From: JBBRHQ01 sp963725315
GTDB lineage: Bacteria > Actinomycetota > Thermoleophilia > Solirubrobacterales > 70-9
Direction of reading: 5' to 3'
Assembly: GCA_963725315.1 (NCBI GenBank)
Contig: CAVRYA010000012.1
Coordinates: forward strand, 13,262-77,261
DNA: 64,000 nt
Shown here: positions 1 through 9,842 of the stretch, piece after piece
How positions within the stretch are numbered: position 1 is the stretch's first letter
How the letters are laid out: each line of letters starts with the position of its first letter
Notes under the pieces: model-generated
The model's input: only the letters and a program-made list of their open reading frames with translations
Database searches by the model: none
Told to the model about the DNA's origin: nothing
Made by a program: the position numbers and the translations under genes

Positions 1-1779
1 GATCTCGGTTCGCGTCTCCAGGACGCTGAAGGAGATGGGTATCGGCTCCGTCGCGGTCTACTCGGAGGCGGATCGCGACGCTCCCCACGTTCGGGAGGCC
101 GACGAGGCCTTCATGATCGGCCCGGCCGTTCCCGCCGAGAGCTATCTCTCGATCCCGAAGATCGTCGAGACGGCGACCCGCTCGGGAGCAGGCGCGATCC
201 ATCCCGGCTACGGCTTCCTCGCCGAGAACGCCGAGTTCGCCACGGCCTGCGAGGAGGCCGGGATCGTCTTCATCGGCCCGCCCGCCAGCTCGATCGAGAT
301 GATGGGCTCGAAGACGCGGGCGCGCGAGATCATGTCGATCGCCGGGGTGCCGATCGTGCCCGGGGCAACCAGCGCAGCCGAGGACGTCGAGGAGGCTCGG
401 GCCCAGGCGGAGGAGGCGGGCTACCCGGTGGCCTGCAAGGCGGCCGGGGGCGGGGGAGGCAAGGGCTTCCGCGTCGCCGCGACGCCCGACGAGCTCGCAG
501 AGGCCTTCGAGGGAGCGGCCCGGGAGGGGGAGAAGTTCTTCTCCGACCCGCGCGTCTATGTCGAGCGCTATCTGGAGGACCCGCGCCACGTCGAGGTCCA
601 GGTCCTCGCCGACTCCCACGGCAACGTCATCCACCTCGGCGAGCGGGACTGCTCGATCCAGCGCCGCCACCAGAAGGTGATCGAGGAGGCTCCGGGCCCT
701 CGCGTCGACGAGGAGATGCGGGAGCGGATCGGCAAGATCGCCACCGACGCCGCCCGTGCGGTCGGCTACCGCTCGGCCGGCACGATCGAGGGCCTGCAGG
801 TCGGCGAGGACTACTTCTTCCTCGAGATGAACACCCGGGTCCAGGTGGAGCACTGCGTGACCGAGATGGTCACCGGCTTCGACATCGTCCGCGAGCAGGT
901 CCGTGTCGCGGCTGGCGAGGAGCTGTCCGTCTCCCAGGAGCAGGTCGAGATCAGGGGGCACGCGATCGAGTGCCGGATCAACGCCGAGGCCGCGCACAAG
1001 AAGTTCGCGCCCTCCCCGGGGCGGATCGGCGCCTACCGCGAGCCGGCCGGGCCCGGCGTGAGGGTGGACTCGGGGGTCGAGGCCGGCTCCGAGGTAACCC
1101 CGATGTACGACCCGATGGTCGCCAAGCTGATCGTCTGGGACGTGGACCGTGAGCACGCCACCAGGCGGATGATCCGCGCCCTCGGCGAGTACGAGATCGG
1201 TGGCCTGACGACGTTGATTCCGTTCCACGAGGCGATCCTCGCCACCGAGCAGTGGCGAAACGGAGAGACCTGTCGTGACCTGATGGAGGACCGCGACTGG
1301 CTGAAGAACCTGAAACCCGAGCCTGCCGCGCACCCCGGCACGCCCGGGCGCGGAGCGGAGGACGTGCCGGGCAGTGGTTCGCAGGAGGATCCAACGGCAG
1401 TCCCAACGGCAAGGTCCATCAGCGCGACTACAAGGTCGAGGTCGGGGGGAAGCTGTTCGACGTCAAGGTCTTCGGCGAGGCCGTGGCCAACGCAGGCGCG
1501 ACGGCCGCCGCGCCGCGCCGCCCGCCGCGCCGCGAGCGCGGCGGCGGACCCGGGGCAGCCGCCTCCAGCGAGTCCCTGCCCTCCCCGCTTCAGGGCACGG
1601 TGCTGCGGGTCGCGGTGGAGCCCGACCAGGAGGTCGAGGAAGGGGCGCTGATCTGCGTGATCGAGGCGATGAAGATGGAGAACGAGATCACCGCCCACCG
1701 CTCCGGAAAGGTGACCGAGCTGGGCGTCTCGGAGGGAGCTTCGGTCTCCAGCGGCGACCTGATCGCGGTGATCTCCTAG
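1..1779 (+). CDS. Acyl-CoA carboxylase alpha chain: biotin carboxylase + BCCP fusion (5' partial, one frameshift)
   Basis: ATP-dependent carboxylation of biotin for an acetyl/propionyl-CoA carboxylase. The reading frame is already open at base 2 (ISVRVSRTLKEMG), so the N-terminus lies upstream of the window. Seen: the biotin carboxylase ATP-grasp loop GGGGGKGFR, then the EMNTRVQVEH active-site segment, then a linker, then a biotinyl domain with the attachment motif EAMKMENE near 1663-1686. The carboxylase is in frame 2 and the biotinyl domain in frame 1, where the linker reads KVHQRDYKVEVGGKLFDVKV. One indel in the proline/glycine-rich linker (about 1330-1385) must be corrected to join them. 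A separate BCCP gene is less likely because the second frame has no start ahead of its conserved linker. The gene ends at TAG 1777-1779. Confidence 0.88.
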
Positions 1780-1831
1780 CCGCGCGCCCTTTAGATAGGC
1801 CTTATCATCCTGCTGCTACCCTGCGCGGTCT

Positions 1832-1859
1832 CCCAAAACGGGCTTGGAGGCCTTTTGGG
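1832..1859 (+). terminator. Hairpin downstream of the carboxylase gene
   Basis: CCCAAAA (1832-1838) pairs with TTTTGGG (1853-1859), with an inner GGC/GCC stem. It lies between the carboxylase stop and the next small gene, so it may be a terminator or attenuator. There is no clear U-run after it. Confidence 0.45.
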
Positions 1860-1933
1860 GGATGCGTCGAAACGGCTTCACGCATGGCAATGGTCGTCAG
1901 GCCCCGGCGGCCGACGAGAGGAGTTTCCGAGTA

Positions 1934-2149
1934 ATGAGAACGCTTGCATACCTCGACCCCGGCAGCGGCAGCATGATTCTGCAGATGCTGCTCGGCGGCG
2001 TCGCCGCCGTCGCGGTCTCGATCAAGATGTTCGGCAAGAAGGTCTTCAAGACCCTTGCCTTCTGGAAGAAGGACGAGCCCGAGGAGGCAGCGCCGGCGAC
2101 GTCCACAGAGGCTGACTCGAAGAAGGAAGCGGCGAAGGAGACCGTCTAA
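1934..2149 (+). CDS. Small one-helix membrane protein of the YLDPGSGS type
   Basis: A 71-residue protein starting at ATG 1934, after an AGAGGAG-like ribosome site. The N-terminus contains LDPGSGSMILQML, followed by one hydrophobic segment (residues about 16-32) and a charged, Lys/Glu/Ala-rich tail after FWKKDEPEE. Small proteins with a YLDPGSGS head and a single helix are often found beside membrane sulfatase/alkaline-phosphatase-superfamily genes; their function is unknown. Here the gene is 32 bases ahead of a methyltransferase gene, and an AP-superfamily gene follows that, so the three probably form one operon. An in-frame ATG at 1844 exists, but it would add a non-conserved leader that runs through the hairpin. 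Confidence 0.7.
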   Translation: MRTLAYLDPGSGSMILQMLLGGVAAVAVSIKMFGKKVFKTLAFWKKDEPEEAAPATSTEADSKKEAAKETV

Positions 2150-2181
2150 CCCTCTCCCCGGGCCTCTGGCCGGATCAGGGC

Positions 2182-3594
2182 ATGCCGACCGAGGCCGCCG
2201 TAGAGACTGGGTCCTTCCGTGACCGCGACAGCCGCGTGGTCGTCGCGGGCGATTCCGTCTTCCGCGTTCTCAGCGAGCGCGGGGCCGAGGACTGGCGCGC
2301 GCTGGCCTCCTCCGAGCTGCTCGAGCGCCTCACCTCCGAGGGCTCGCTGGTGGCGACCGAGGAGGCCGCGCTGGCGGACATCGGGACCGATGCCCAGCTC
2401 CTTCCCGAAGGGGTCGCAGCGGTGCTGCGCCACGAGCGGATCCCGTTCGTCTCCTACCCCTATGAGTGGACCTTCGGGATGCTCCGCGACGCCGCCCTGC
2501 TCCAGCTCGACCTCGAACTGGAGGCCCTCGAGCAGGGGCTCTCGCTGAAGGACGCAACCCCCTACAACGTCCAGTTCCGCGGCTCGGAGCCCGTGTTCAT
2601 CGACGTCGGCTCCTTCGAGGCGCTGCGGGAGGGAGAGCCCTGGGCCGGCTACCGGCAGTTCTGCATGCTCTACCTCTACCCGCTGCTGCTCCAGGCCTAC
2701 AAGGAGATCCCCTTCCAGCCCTGGCTGCGCGGCTCGATCGACGGCATCGCCCCACGCGAGGCCGCCCACCTGTTCAGCCTGCGCGACCGCTTCCGCAAAG
2801 GGGTCTTCACCCACGTCGCCCTGCACGCGAGGCTCGAGCGCCGCTACGAGGAGCGCGAGGGCGGCGAGGTCAAGGAGGACCTGAAGAAGGCCAACTTCAA
2901 GACCTCCTACGTGAAGGCCAACGTGCAGCGGATGCGCAAGCTGGTCGCCGGGCTGAGCTGGAAAGCGGGTGACACCGCCTGGACCGGCTACCGCGAGCAG
3001 AACACCTACACCGACGAGGACGCCGAGCGCAAGCAGGCCTTCGTGCGGGAGGCCGCGGGCGCCGTCAACCCGGGGCTCGTCTGGGACATGGGCTGCAACG
3101 ACGGCGCCTACTCCCGGATCGCCGCGGAGAGCGCCTCCTACGTGGTCGCCTTCGACTACGACCACGCCACCGTCGAGGCGCTCTACCGCTCGCTGCGCTC
3201 CGGGGAGGACCGGAAGATCCTGCCGCTGGTCGCCAACCTCGCCGATCCCTCGCCGGGGCTCGGCTGGCGGGGGCTCGAGCGGCGCCCGCTGGAGCAGCGC
3301 GGCAAGCCGGACCTGATCCTCGCGCTGGCGTTGATCCATCACGTCTCGATCACGGCCAACGTGCCGATCGCCGAGTTCCTCGACTGGGTCCGGAGCCTCG
3401 ATGCGGCGATGGTGATCGAGTTCCCGAAGCGCGATGACCCGATGGTCAGGCGGCTGCTCTCAGGTAAGAGGACAGGGTCGAACTCGGACTACGAGCTCGA
3501 GACCTTCGAGCGCGAGCTGGAGAAGCGCTTCCAGGTCTCGAAGACCGAAGCGCTGCCCTCGGGCACCCGAGTCCTCTACCGGGTGCATCCCTGA
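2182..3594 (+). CDS. Class I SAM methyltransferase with kinase-like N-terminal domain
   Basis: A 470-residue protein. The N-terminal half has a kinase-like catalytic-loop signature, SLKDATPYNVQF near residue 120, followed by PVFIDVGSF, which resembles the kinase HxDxxxxN and DxG loops. The C-terminal half has a class I methyltransferase fold starting at VWDMGCNDGAYS (residue about 300, SAM-binding motif I), with VAFDYD as the ribose-binding acidic strand. Proteins of this architecture accompany surface-polymer enzymes; the substrate is unknown. It sits between the YLDPGSGS protein and an AP-superfamily enzyme that starts 22 bases after its stop. The ATG at 2182 is the only sensible start. Confidence 0.75.
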   Translation: MPTEAAVETGSFRDRDSRVVVAGDSVFRVLSERGAEDWRALASSELLERLTSEGSLVATEEAALADIGTDAQLLPEGVAAVLRHERIPFVSYPYEWTFGMLRDAALLQLDLELEALEQGLSLKDATPYNVQFRGSEPVFIDVGSFEALREGEPWAGYRQFCMLYLYPLLLQAYKEIPFQPWLRGSIDGIAPREAAHLFSLRDRFRKGVFTHVALHARLERRYEEREGGEVKEDLKKANFKTSYVKANVQRMRKLVAGLSWKAGDTAWTGYREQNTYTDEDAERKQAFVREAAGAVNPGLVWDMGCNDGAYSRIAAESASYVVAFDYDHATVEALYRSLRSGEDRKILPLVANLADPSPGLGWRGLERRPLEQRGKPDLILALALIHHVSITANVPIAEFLDWVRSLDAAMVIEFPKRDDPMVRRLLSGKRTGSNSDYELETFERELEKRFQVSKTEALPSGTRVLYRVHP

Positions 3595-3616
3595 GAGCCG
3601 GACCCCGCAGGCTCCC

Positions 3617-5700
3617 GTGAGCAAGCTGGGTGAGACCTTCCGCGGACCGCGGCTGCGCGAGCTGCTGATCGGGGGGGCGCATCTGGGCGCGCTCTGGGCG
3701 TTCGCCTTCGCCTGGCCGCTGCTCGACCTGCTGGGCAAGAACCCGGACTTCTTCGTCGCCCGCAGCAACACGGCCGGGGACATCATCATCTTCGCCCTCG
3801 GCTTCATGCTGCTGCCGCCGCTGGTCATGCTCGCCCTGGAGACCCTGGTGGCGGTGTTCAGCCGAACCGCCTACCTGGTGCTCCACCTGATCCTGATCGG
3901 GGCGATGGCGGCGGTCTTCTTCGTCGCGGTCGAGAAGCGCATCTTCACCAGCCCGACCGCGCTGATCATCCTCGTCGCGGTCGCCTTCGGCGCGGCCGTG
4001 GCCTACGGCCTGCGCAGGACGCGTTTCGTACCCAGCCTGCTCGACGTGCTCGCCGTCGCGCCGGTCGTCTTCCTGGTCATCTTCTTCTTCTTCAGCGACA
4101 CCTCGAAGCTGATCCTGCCGCAGAGCAACGCCAGCGCCCTCGGGGTTCGGGTGCCCTCGAAGACACCCGTGGTGGAGGTGATCTTCGACGAGTTCCCGAC
4201 CGCGACGCTGCTCGACGGCCAGGGGAAGATCGACGCGAAGCGCTTCCCCCATTTCGCCGAGCTGGCCCAGCAGTCCACCTGGTATGAGAACAACACCACG
4301 GTCGCCGACTTCACCGGTCGCGCCGTGCCCGCGATCATGACCGGCAACAACCCGAGCGGCAGCACCCTGCCAATCGCCTCGGACCAGCCGAACAGCATCT
4401 TCAGCCTGCTCGGAGGGGCCTACCGCCTCCACGTCAAGGAGGTGGTCACCCAGGTCTGCGGGGCGTCGCTGTGCGGAGAGGTGCAGCGACCCCGCCAGCT
4501 CTCCCGGCTGAAGAGCCTCGTCGATGACCTCAAGTACGTCGAGGGGCGGATCATCCTGCCACCGTCGATGGCCAACGAGCTGCCGAACGTCAGCACCACC
4601 TTCGGCAACTTCGGCAACAAGGCGGCGGCGCCGGCGACAAGGGGGCCGGGCGCTTCGCCCAGGACCTGTTCACGCCACCCTCGCCGGGCGAGTTCGAGCA
4701 TTTCCTGAACCGCATCCCGGCCGGGAGCAGGACCCTGAGCCTGATCCACATGGAGCTCCCGCACGAGCCCTGGCGCTACCTGCCCAGCGGGCAGAACTAC
4801 CAGGACACCTCGGTCTCTGACCTGGGCACGGCGAGCGCGGCGCGCTGGGCTGTCGGCAACGCCGGGATCGCCTCGGCCGAGGCGCGCCACTACATCCAGA
4901 CGGGCTACGCCGACCGCCTCGTCGGGTTGATGATCGCGAGGCTGAAGAAGCTCGGCATCTGGAAGCGGGCGATGGTGATCGTCACGGCCGATCACGGGAT
5001 CTCCTTCCAGGGAGGAACGGTCTACCGGAGGATCGCCGAGCAGGCCAACCTCGGCGGGGTCGCCAACCCGCCGCTGTTCATCAAGTACCCGGGGCAGACG
5101 AACGGGGGGACATCGCCGATCCACTCGAGGACGATCGACATCGTCCCCACGATCGCCCAGCAGCTCGGCATCGAGAACCTCTACAAGACGCAGGGAAAGC
5201 CGATCAGCGAGGAGGGACGCGGGGGAGAGGTTGCCGTCACCAACGGCCAGGGCGAGGTGATCAGGATGCCGCTCTCCCGGATGCTGCGCCAGCGGGGCGC
5301 GGTGGTCAAGCAGGCCTTCTTCCGGCTCGGCAGCGGCGACCTCTTCGATCTCGGGGCGGCTCCCGGGCTGATCGGCACCACCGCCCCGGCGCTATCGATC
5401 GGGATCCGGCCGGGGACCTCGGCCACGGTCGAGAACGGCGACGCGCTCGAGCACGTGGACCCCCGCGGGCAGGAGGTCCCGGCGTTCATCGCCGGCGAGC
5501 TCGAGGGAGTGAAGCCCGGGGCGTTGATCGCGGTGACGGTGAACGGCACCGTCGAGGCCACGGGCCGGGCCTTCCTCTTCAACGGTGAGCTGCAGTACGG
5601 CGCCGTCGTCCCTCCGAGCTCCTTCGGCGCAGGGCGAAACCAGATCGGGGTCTACGAGGTCGGCCCCGGCAACGTCCTCACCCCGCTGGGCGGCAACTAG
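3617..5700 (+). CDS. Membrane alkaline-phosphatase/sulfatase-superfamily enzyme, copy 1 (one frameshift)
   Basis: GTG start 3617 (VSKLGETFRG). Four to five N-terminal helices (about residues 18-170) are followed by an extracytoplasmic AP-superfamily domain: metal-site FDEFP, nucleophile region ADFTGRAVPAIMTG, HMELPHEPWRYLPSG, metal-site TADHG and TIDIVPTIAQQLGI. It lacks the CxPSR formylglycine motif, so a Thr/Ser nucleophile, as in LTA-synthase-like phospho-transferases, is more likely than a sulfatase. Residues up to FGNK are in one frame and GDKGAGRFAQDLF onward in another; one missing base in the GC run near 4630 explains this. The stop codon shares CTAG with the convergent sulfatase. It is paralogous to the genes at 10763 and 12769. 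Confidence 0.8.
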
Positions 5701-7367
5701 GGACCGGGGCGCGGCTGCGGAGGCGGCCCGGTGGTGAAGCGGCACTGCTGGCCGTGGCAGTCCTCGAGCCTTCGCAGCTGACGCCGCAGGAAGGCGCGCA
5801 CGCGCCGGTACCGCGGGTCGGTGTAGCGGTTGCGAAGCTCGTAGGGGTCCCTGCGCAGGTCATACAGCTCACGGTCGCCGGTCTCGTACTCGACGTACTT
5901 GTAGCCGTCGAGGCGCACGCCGAGGTAGTTCTCGATCGGCGCGGAGATCGAGGAGGTCGCCCGCCGCGGTCGCCCCCGACTGCCCTTCTCGGTGGGAGTG
6001 ATGTCGGTCGCCTTGGCGAATGACTCGAGCAGGATCGGGCGCCGGGTGCGCAGGGCGGTGCGGGTCCAGAACGGCACCAGCGTGCGCCCGTCGAAGGAGC
6101 GATCGGCGCGCGCGCCGGCGAGCTCGACGATGGTCGGGGCGAGGTCTATGTTCGCCACCAGCTGCTCGGTGCTCGAGTTGGCCCGGATCCCGGGTCCCCT
6201 GATCAGCAGGGGCAGGCGGATGGCCGGCTCATACGGCAGGAACTTCGAGCGGTCCAGCCGGTGCTCGCCGAAGAAGAAGCCGTTGTCGGAGATGAAGAAG
6301 ACGTAGGTGCGGGACAGCTCGCCACTGCGTCGCAGGGCGCCGATCAGCCGCCGCACCCCCTCGTCGACCGAGCGCAGCGACTCGAGGCTCTTCTGGTACT
6401 CGATCCGCATCCTGCGGAAGTCCGTCGGCCCCAGCGGTTCGGCGTCGTCGCGGATGAAGCTGGGCTTGTCGGAGATGTCCGCCTCGTTGAAGCCGGGCGG
6501 GCGTGGCAGCGGCGTGTCGATCGCCGAGTCCCAGTGGCGGCGCGCCGGCTCGGGGCCGATCGGCGCCGAGGAATCACCGTGCGGGGCGTTGTAGTCGAGC
6601 TGCAGGTAGAACGGCCCGCCCGGGGCGGAGCGGTCGATCTGGCGCACCGCCCGGTTGGTGAGCTGATCCTCCTGGTAGTCGCAGCTCTCCAGCGGCGGCG
6701 GGCTCAGCGGGCAGCCGGAGCCGTCCTTGTTGGCGAAGTCGGCGTAGTCGGCGCTGCCGAAGGGCCCGCGGATGGCACCGTCTCGGTTCAGCAGGTAGCC
6801 GTAGTAGAGGCGGGTCGAGTTGTCGGTGGCGTCGGTCTGCCACTCGTCCCAACCGGGCGGGACCTTGCGGGTCGGGTCATCGGGCCCCTGCCCCCCGTAC
6901 TGGTTGAGGAACTTCCCGAGGTGGATCGTGCGGTAGCCGGCGCGGTGCAGCCAGACCGCGAGGTTGTGCCTGTAGATCGGGTGGTGGCGGAATGCGACCC
7001 AGCCCCCCCGGGGCGCGCTGTTGCTCAGCACCCCGGTGCTGTGGGAGTAGCGGCCGCTCAGCAGGGTCGAGCGGGAGGGACAGCAGAGCGGGTAGGAGGC
7101 GATGTAGCGGTTGAACGAGACCCCGTGCTTGCGGATCAGGTCCAGCGTGTTCGGCATCGCCCGGACCCGGTTGCCGAGCGGCGTCACCCGGGTGGCCCGC
7201 AGCTCGGCCAGGGTCTGGTCGTCGGTCTGGATCACGACGATGTTGGGGCGCTGTACGGCAGCCGCGGCGGCGCTCCCGGTCGGGAGGCGCGTTCCGAGCA
7301 GGACCAGCGCCGCCAGCAGCGCCGCGGCGGCGATCAGGACCCGGTTCTCTCTGGCGAGTCTCGGCAT
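5697..7367 (-). CDS. Secreted sulfatase of the formylglycine type
   Basis: About 556 residues from ATG 7367 (MPRLARENRVLI). The 12 upstream codons that also lie in frame are not needed. An N-terminal signal anchor (residues about 10-35) precedes the arylsulfatase domain: metal-binding IQTDDQT, the modification motif CCPSRSTLLSG, in which the first Cys fits C-x-P-S-R and would become formylglycine, then SDNGFFFGEH with the metal Asp/Asn. This predicts hydrolysis of a sulfate ester outside the membrane. No formylglycine-generating enzyme is in the window. It converges on the AP-superfamily gene, sharing the stop tetranucleotide CTAG at 5697-5700. Confidence 0.85.
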   Translation of the reverse strand: MPRLARENRVLIAAAALLAALVLLGTRLPTGSAAAAAVQRPNIVVIQTDDQTLAELRATRVTPLGNRVRAMPNTLDLIRKHGVSFNRYIASYPLCCPSRSTLLSGRYSHSTGVLSNSAPRGGWVAFRHHPIYRHNLAVWLHRAGYRTIHLGKFLNQYGGQGPDDPTRKVPPGWDEWQTDATDNSTRLYYGYLLNRDGAIRGPFGSADYADFANKDGSGCPLSPPPLESCDYQEDQLTNRAVRQIDRSAPGGPFYLQLDYNAPHGDSSAPIGPEPARRHWDSAIDTPLPRPPGFNEADISDKPSFIRDDAEPLGPTDFRRMRIEYQKSLESLRSVDEGVRRLIGALRRSGELSRTYVFFISDNGFFFGEHRLDRSKFLPYEPAIRLPLLIRGPGIRANSSTEQLVANIDLAPTIVELAGARADRSFDGRTLVPFWTRTALRTRRPILLESFAKATDITPTEKGSRGRPRRATSSISAPIENYLGVRLDGYKYVEYETGDRELYDLRRDPYELRNRYTDPRYRRVRAFLRRQLRRLEDCHGQQCRFTTGPPPQPRPGP

Positions 7368-7423
7368 GGCCACTAGCGAGTCGAAACAGCCGATCCGCAC
7401 TCGAGTTGCGACACTGGGGCGCG

Positions 7424-7894
7424 ATGGGCCCGGAGATTCCCGTGAGGATCGCGCCCGCCAGGGAGGCGGCCGAGGTCGCTCGCCTGCTCGGCGGCTTCCG
7501 CGACTACTACGGCGATTCCGAGCCCCCCGACGCGGCGATCCTCGCCACGGTGGAGCGGCTGATCGGCGACCACTCGACCGAGTTCCTGCTGGCCGGAGAG
7601 CCGGCCCGGGGCGTCGCCCAGCTGCGCTTCCGCCTCTCGGTCTGGACCGGCGTCGAGGACGCCTGGCTCGAGGACCTCTTCGTCGAGCCCGATGCCCGCG
7701 GCGAGGGCTTCGGCCGCGGCCTCGCCGAGGCCTGCGTCGAGCGTGCCCGCCGGCGTGGCTGCGCCCGCATTCAGCTCGACTCCAACGAGGAGAACGAAGC
7801 GGCCGCCGGCCTCTATGCCTCGCTCGGGTTCGAGGCGGGCCGCCCGGTTCGATGGGATGGCGGCCGCGACCTCTACCTCACCAAGACCCTCTGA
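7424..7894 (+). CDS. GNAT-family N-acetyltransferase
   Basis: About 156 residues from ATG 7424 (MGPEIPVRIAP); an ATG six codons upstream is also possible. The acetyl-CoA binding signature EPDARGEGFGRGL (motif A, R-x-x-G-x-G) and a later LYASLGFEAG (motif B) are clear. The substrate is not evident. It is divergent from the sulfatase and converges on a HAD gene 19 bases downstream. Confidence 0.8.
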   Translation: MGPEIPVRIAPAREAAEVARLLGGFRDYYGDSEPPDAAILATVERLIGDHSTEFLLAGEPARGVAQLRFRLSVWTGVEDAWLEDLFVEPDARGEGFGRGLAEACVERARRRGCARIQLDSNEENEAAAGLYASLGFEAGRPVRWDGGRDLYLTKTL

Positions 7895-7912
7895 GCCGGG
7901 CGGGGCGGGAGC

Positions 7913-8599
7913 TCAACCGCCGGCGCCGAGCTTCTTCACCGCGTCGCGGAAGGTCTTCACCTCGGCGCTGGGCGCCTTGCGGCCCTCGAGCTTCTCGCCG
8001 TGGCGATTGACCCAGATCACCGGCACGTTCATCTTCAGGACCGGCGCGATGTCGTTCTGGTAGCTGCATCCGATGTGCAGCCAGCCCTTCTTGCCGCCGA
8101 TCCGGCGCGCGCACTCCTTGAAGTGGGTCGGGTCGGGCTTGTAGCTGCGCACCTGCTGGGCCGTGACCACGAGGTCGAGGTCGGTGCGCAGGTGGCGGCG
8201 CGAGATCCCCAGCAGCTTGTCGTCGATGTTGGAGACGATCCCCACCTCGTAGCGCTTCGCCAGCCGGTCCATCGCCGCGTTGGCCTCGCGAAAGGGGAGC
8301 CAGTAGGCGACGCTGTCGGGCAGGAACTGGGCCCGTGAGGGCTCGACCTCCCAGCCCAGCTCGCCCGCGACCTTGACGATCGTCCTGCGCAGGACCTCCG
8401 CGTAGAGCTCGTAGGAGCCGGCCATGATCTCGGCCTGGACCTCGAAGAAGCGCGCCAGGAAGGGCTCCTCCTCGAAGCTGAAGCCGTCCTTGTCGGCCTC
8501 CTTGCGGCAGGCGTCGGCGATCCCCTTCTCCCAGTCGATCAGGGTGCCGTAGCAGTCGGTGGTGACCCAGTTGATGTTCTTCAGAGAAGGCAGCGCCAT
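7913..8599 (-). CDS. HAD-family hydrolase, haloacid dehalogenase type II-like
   Basis: 228 residues. HAD motif I is TTDCYGTLIDWE (Asp nucleophile), motif II is GIVSNIDD, motif III contains the conserved Lys in SYKPDPTHFKE, and the motif IV region is LHIGCSYQNDIAP. The layout and length match type II 2-haloacid dehalogenase-like HAD proteins, in which an aliphatic loop follows motif I. Dehalogenase activity is not assured; a phosphatase is possible. It is divergent from sucC, with about 100 bases between them for both promoters. Confidence 0.78.
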   Translation of the reverse strand: MALPSLKNINWVTTDCYGTLIDWEKGIADACRKEADKDGFSFEEEPFLARFFEVQAEIMAGSYELYAEVLRRTIVKVAGELGWEVEPSRAQFLPDSVAYWLPFREANAAMDRLAKRYEVGIVSNIDDKLLGISRRHLRTDLDLVVTAQQVRSYKPDPTHFKECARRIGGKKGWLHIGCSYQNDIAPVLKMNVPVIWVNRHGEKLEGRKAPSAEVKTFRDAVKKLGAGG

Positions 8600-8702
8600 G
8601 GCAAGGGGGCGGCATTATGGCAAGCGGGCGCGGCGCGGGCTTCGCGCCGGATCGGGCTGGGCATCCCCCTGCGTTCGGCTCGGGTAGGCTCCCGCAGCCG
8701 GG

Positions 8703-9842
8703 ATGGACCTGCTCGAATACCAGGGAAAGCGGCTGTTCGCCAAGCACGGCGTTCCCGTGCCCGACGGCCGCCACGCCGCGAGCGTGGATGAGGCGGTGGC
8801 CGGGGCCGCCGAGGTCGGCTATCCCTGTGTCGTCAAGGCGCAGGTCGCGATCGGCAAGAGAGGCAAGGCAGGGGGAATCAAGGTCGCCCAGGACGAGGCG
8901 GAGCTGCGCAGCCACGCCGAGGCCATCCTGGGGATGGACATCCGCGGCTTCACCGTGCACGAGCTGTGGATCGAGGAGGCCTCGGAGATCGCCTCCGAGC
9001 ACTACGCGTCGATCATCCTCGACCGCTCCGAGAAGAAGCTGATGGCGATCGTCACCGCCCAGGGTGGGATGGACGTCGAGGAGGTCGCCGAGGCCGACCC
9101 CGCCGCCGTCGTCAAGCGCCATATCGAGCCCGGCTCGGCCTTCGGCCCCGAGCACGCCGGCGCGATCGTCGCCGATGCGGGGCTCCCCGACGACGTCCGC
9201 GAGCAGGCCGCCGACCTGCTGATGGAGCTGCAGGAGGTCGCCAGCGAGGAGGACGCGACCCTGATCGAGGTCAACCCGCTGATCGTCACCGCCGAGCGCA
9301 GGGTCCTCGCCCTCGACGCCAAGGTGACGATCGACGGCAACGCCCTCTTCCGCCACGAGGACCTCGCCGGGCTGACCGACGTCTCCGCCGAGGACCCCCA
9401 GGAGGCGATGGCCAAGGAGAAGGGCCTCACCTACGTGAAGCTCGACGGCGACATCGGCATCCTCGGCAACGGCGCCGGGCTCTGCATGTCGACCCTCGAC
9501 GTGGTCGCGCAGGCGGGCGGGGCGCCGGCCAACTTCCTCGACGCCGGGGGCGGCTCGAAGGCCGAGGCGATCGTCGACGCGCTCGAGGTGATCACATCCG
9601 ACCCCAAGGTCAAGGCGGTCCTCTTCAACATCTTCGGCGGCATCACCCGCTGCGACGAGGTCGCCAAGGGGATCATCGAGGCCTCGGAGCAGATCGGGCT
9701 GACGCTGCCGCTGGTGGTGCGGCTCGACGGCACCAACTCCGAGGAGGGGCTGAGGCTGCTGGCGGAGGCCGGAATCGACGGCCTCGAGGTCGAGAAGACG
9801 ATGCTCGGCGCCGCCAGGCGGGTCGTGGAGCTTGCCTCATGA
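8703..9842 (+). CDS. sucC: Succinyl-CoA ligase (ADP-forming) beta subunit
   Basis: 379 residues, the usual length. It begins MDLLEYQGKRLFAKHG, the standard ATP-grasp start of SucC, and has CVVKAQV, IEVNPL and the CoA-side segment NIFGGITRCDEVAKG. With SucD it makes ATP from succinyl-CoA in the TCA cycle. The TGA stop overlaps the sucD ATG (ATGA), so the two are translationally coupled and made 1:1. Confidence 0.97.
   Translation: MDLLEYQGKRLFAKHGVPVPDGRHAASVDEAVAGAAEVGYPCVVKAQVAIGKRGKAGGIKVAQDEAELRSHAEAILGMDIRGFTVHELWIEEASEIASEHYASIILDRSEKKLMAIVTAQGGMDVEEVAEADPAAVVKRHIEPGSAFGPEHAGAIVADAGLPDDVREQAADLLMELQEVASEEDATLIEVNPLIVTAERRVLALDAKVTIDGNALFRHEDLAGLTDVSAEDPQEAMAKEKGLTYVKLDGDIGILGNGAGLCMSTLDVVAQAGGAPANFLDAGGGSKAEAIVDALEVITSDPKVKAVLFNIFGGITRCDEVAKGIIEASEQIGLTLPLVVRLDGTNSEEGLRLLAEAGIDGLEVEKTMLGAARRVVELAS

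Noticed and set aside
7913..8599. Phosphoglycolate phosphatase
   Set aside because: The motif I surroundings (DCYGTLIDWE) and overall length fit type II haloacid dehalogenase-like HAD proteins better than Gph.
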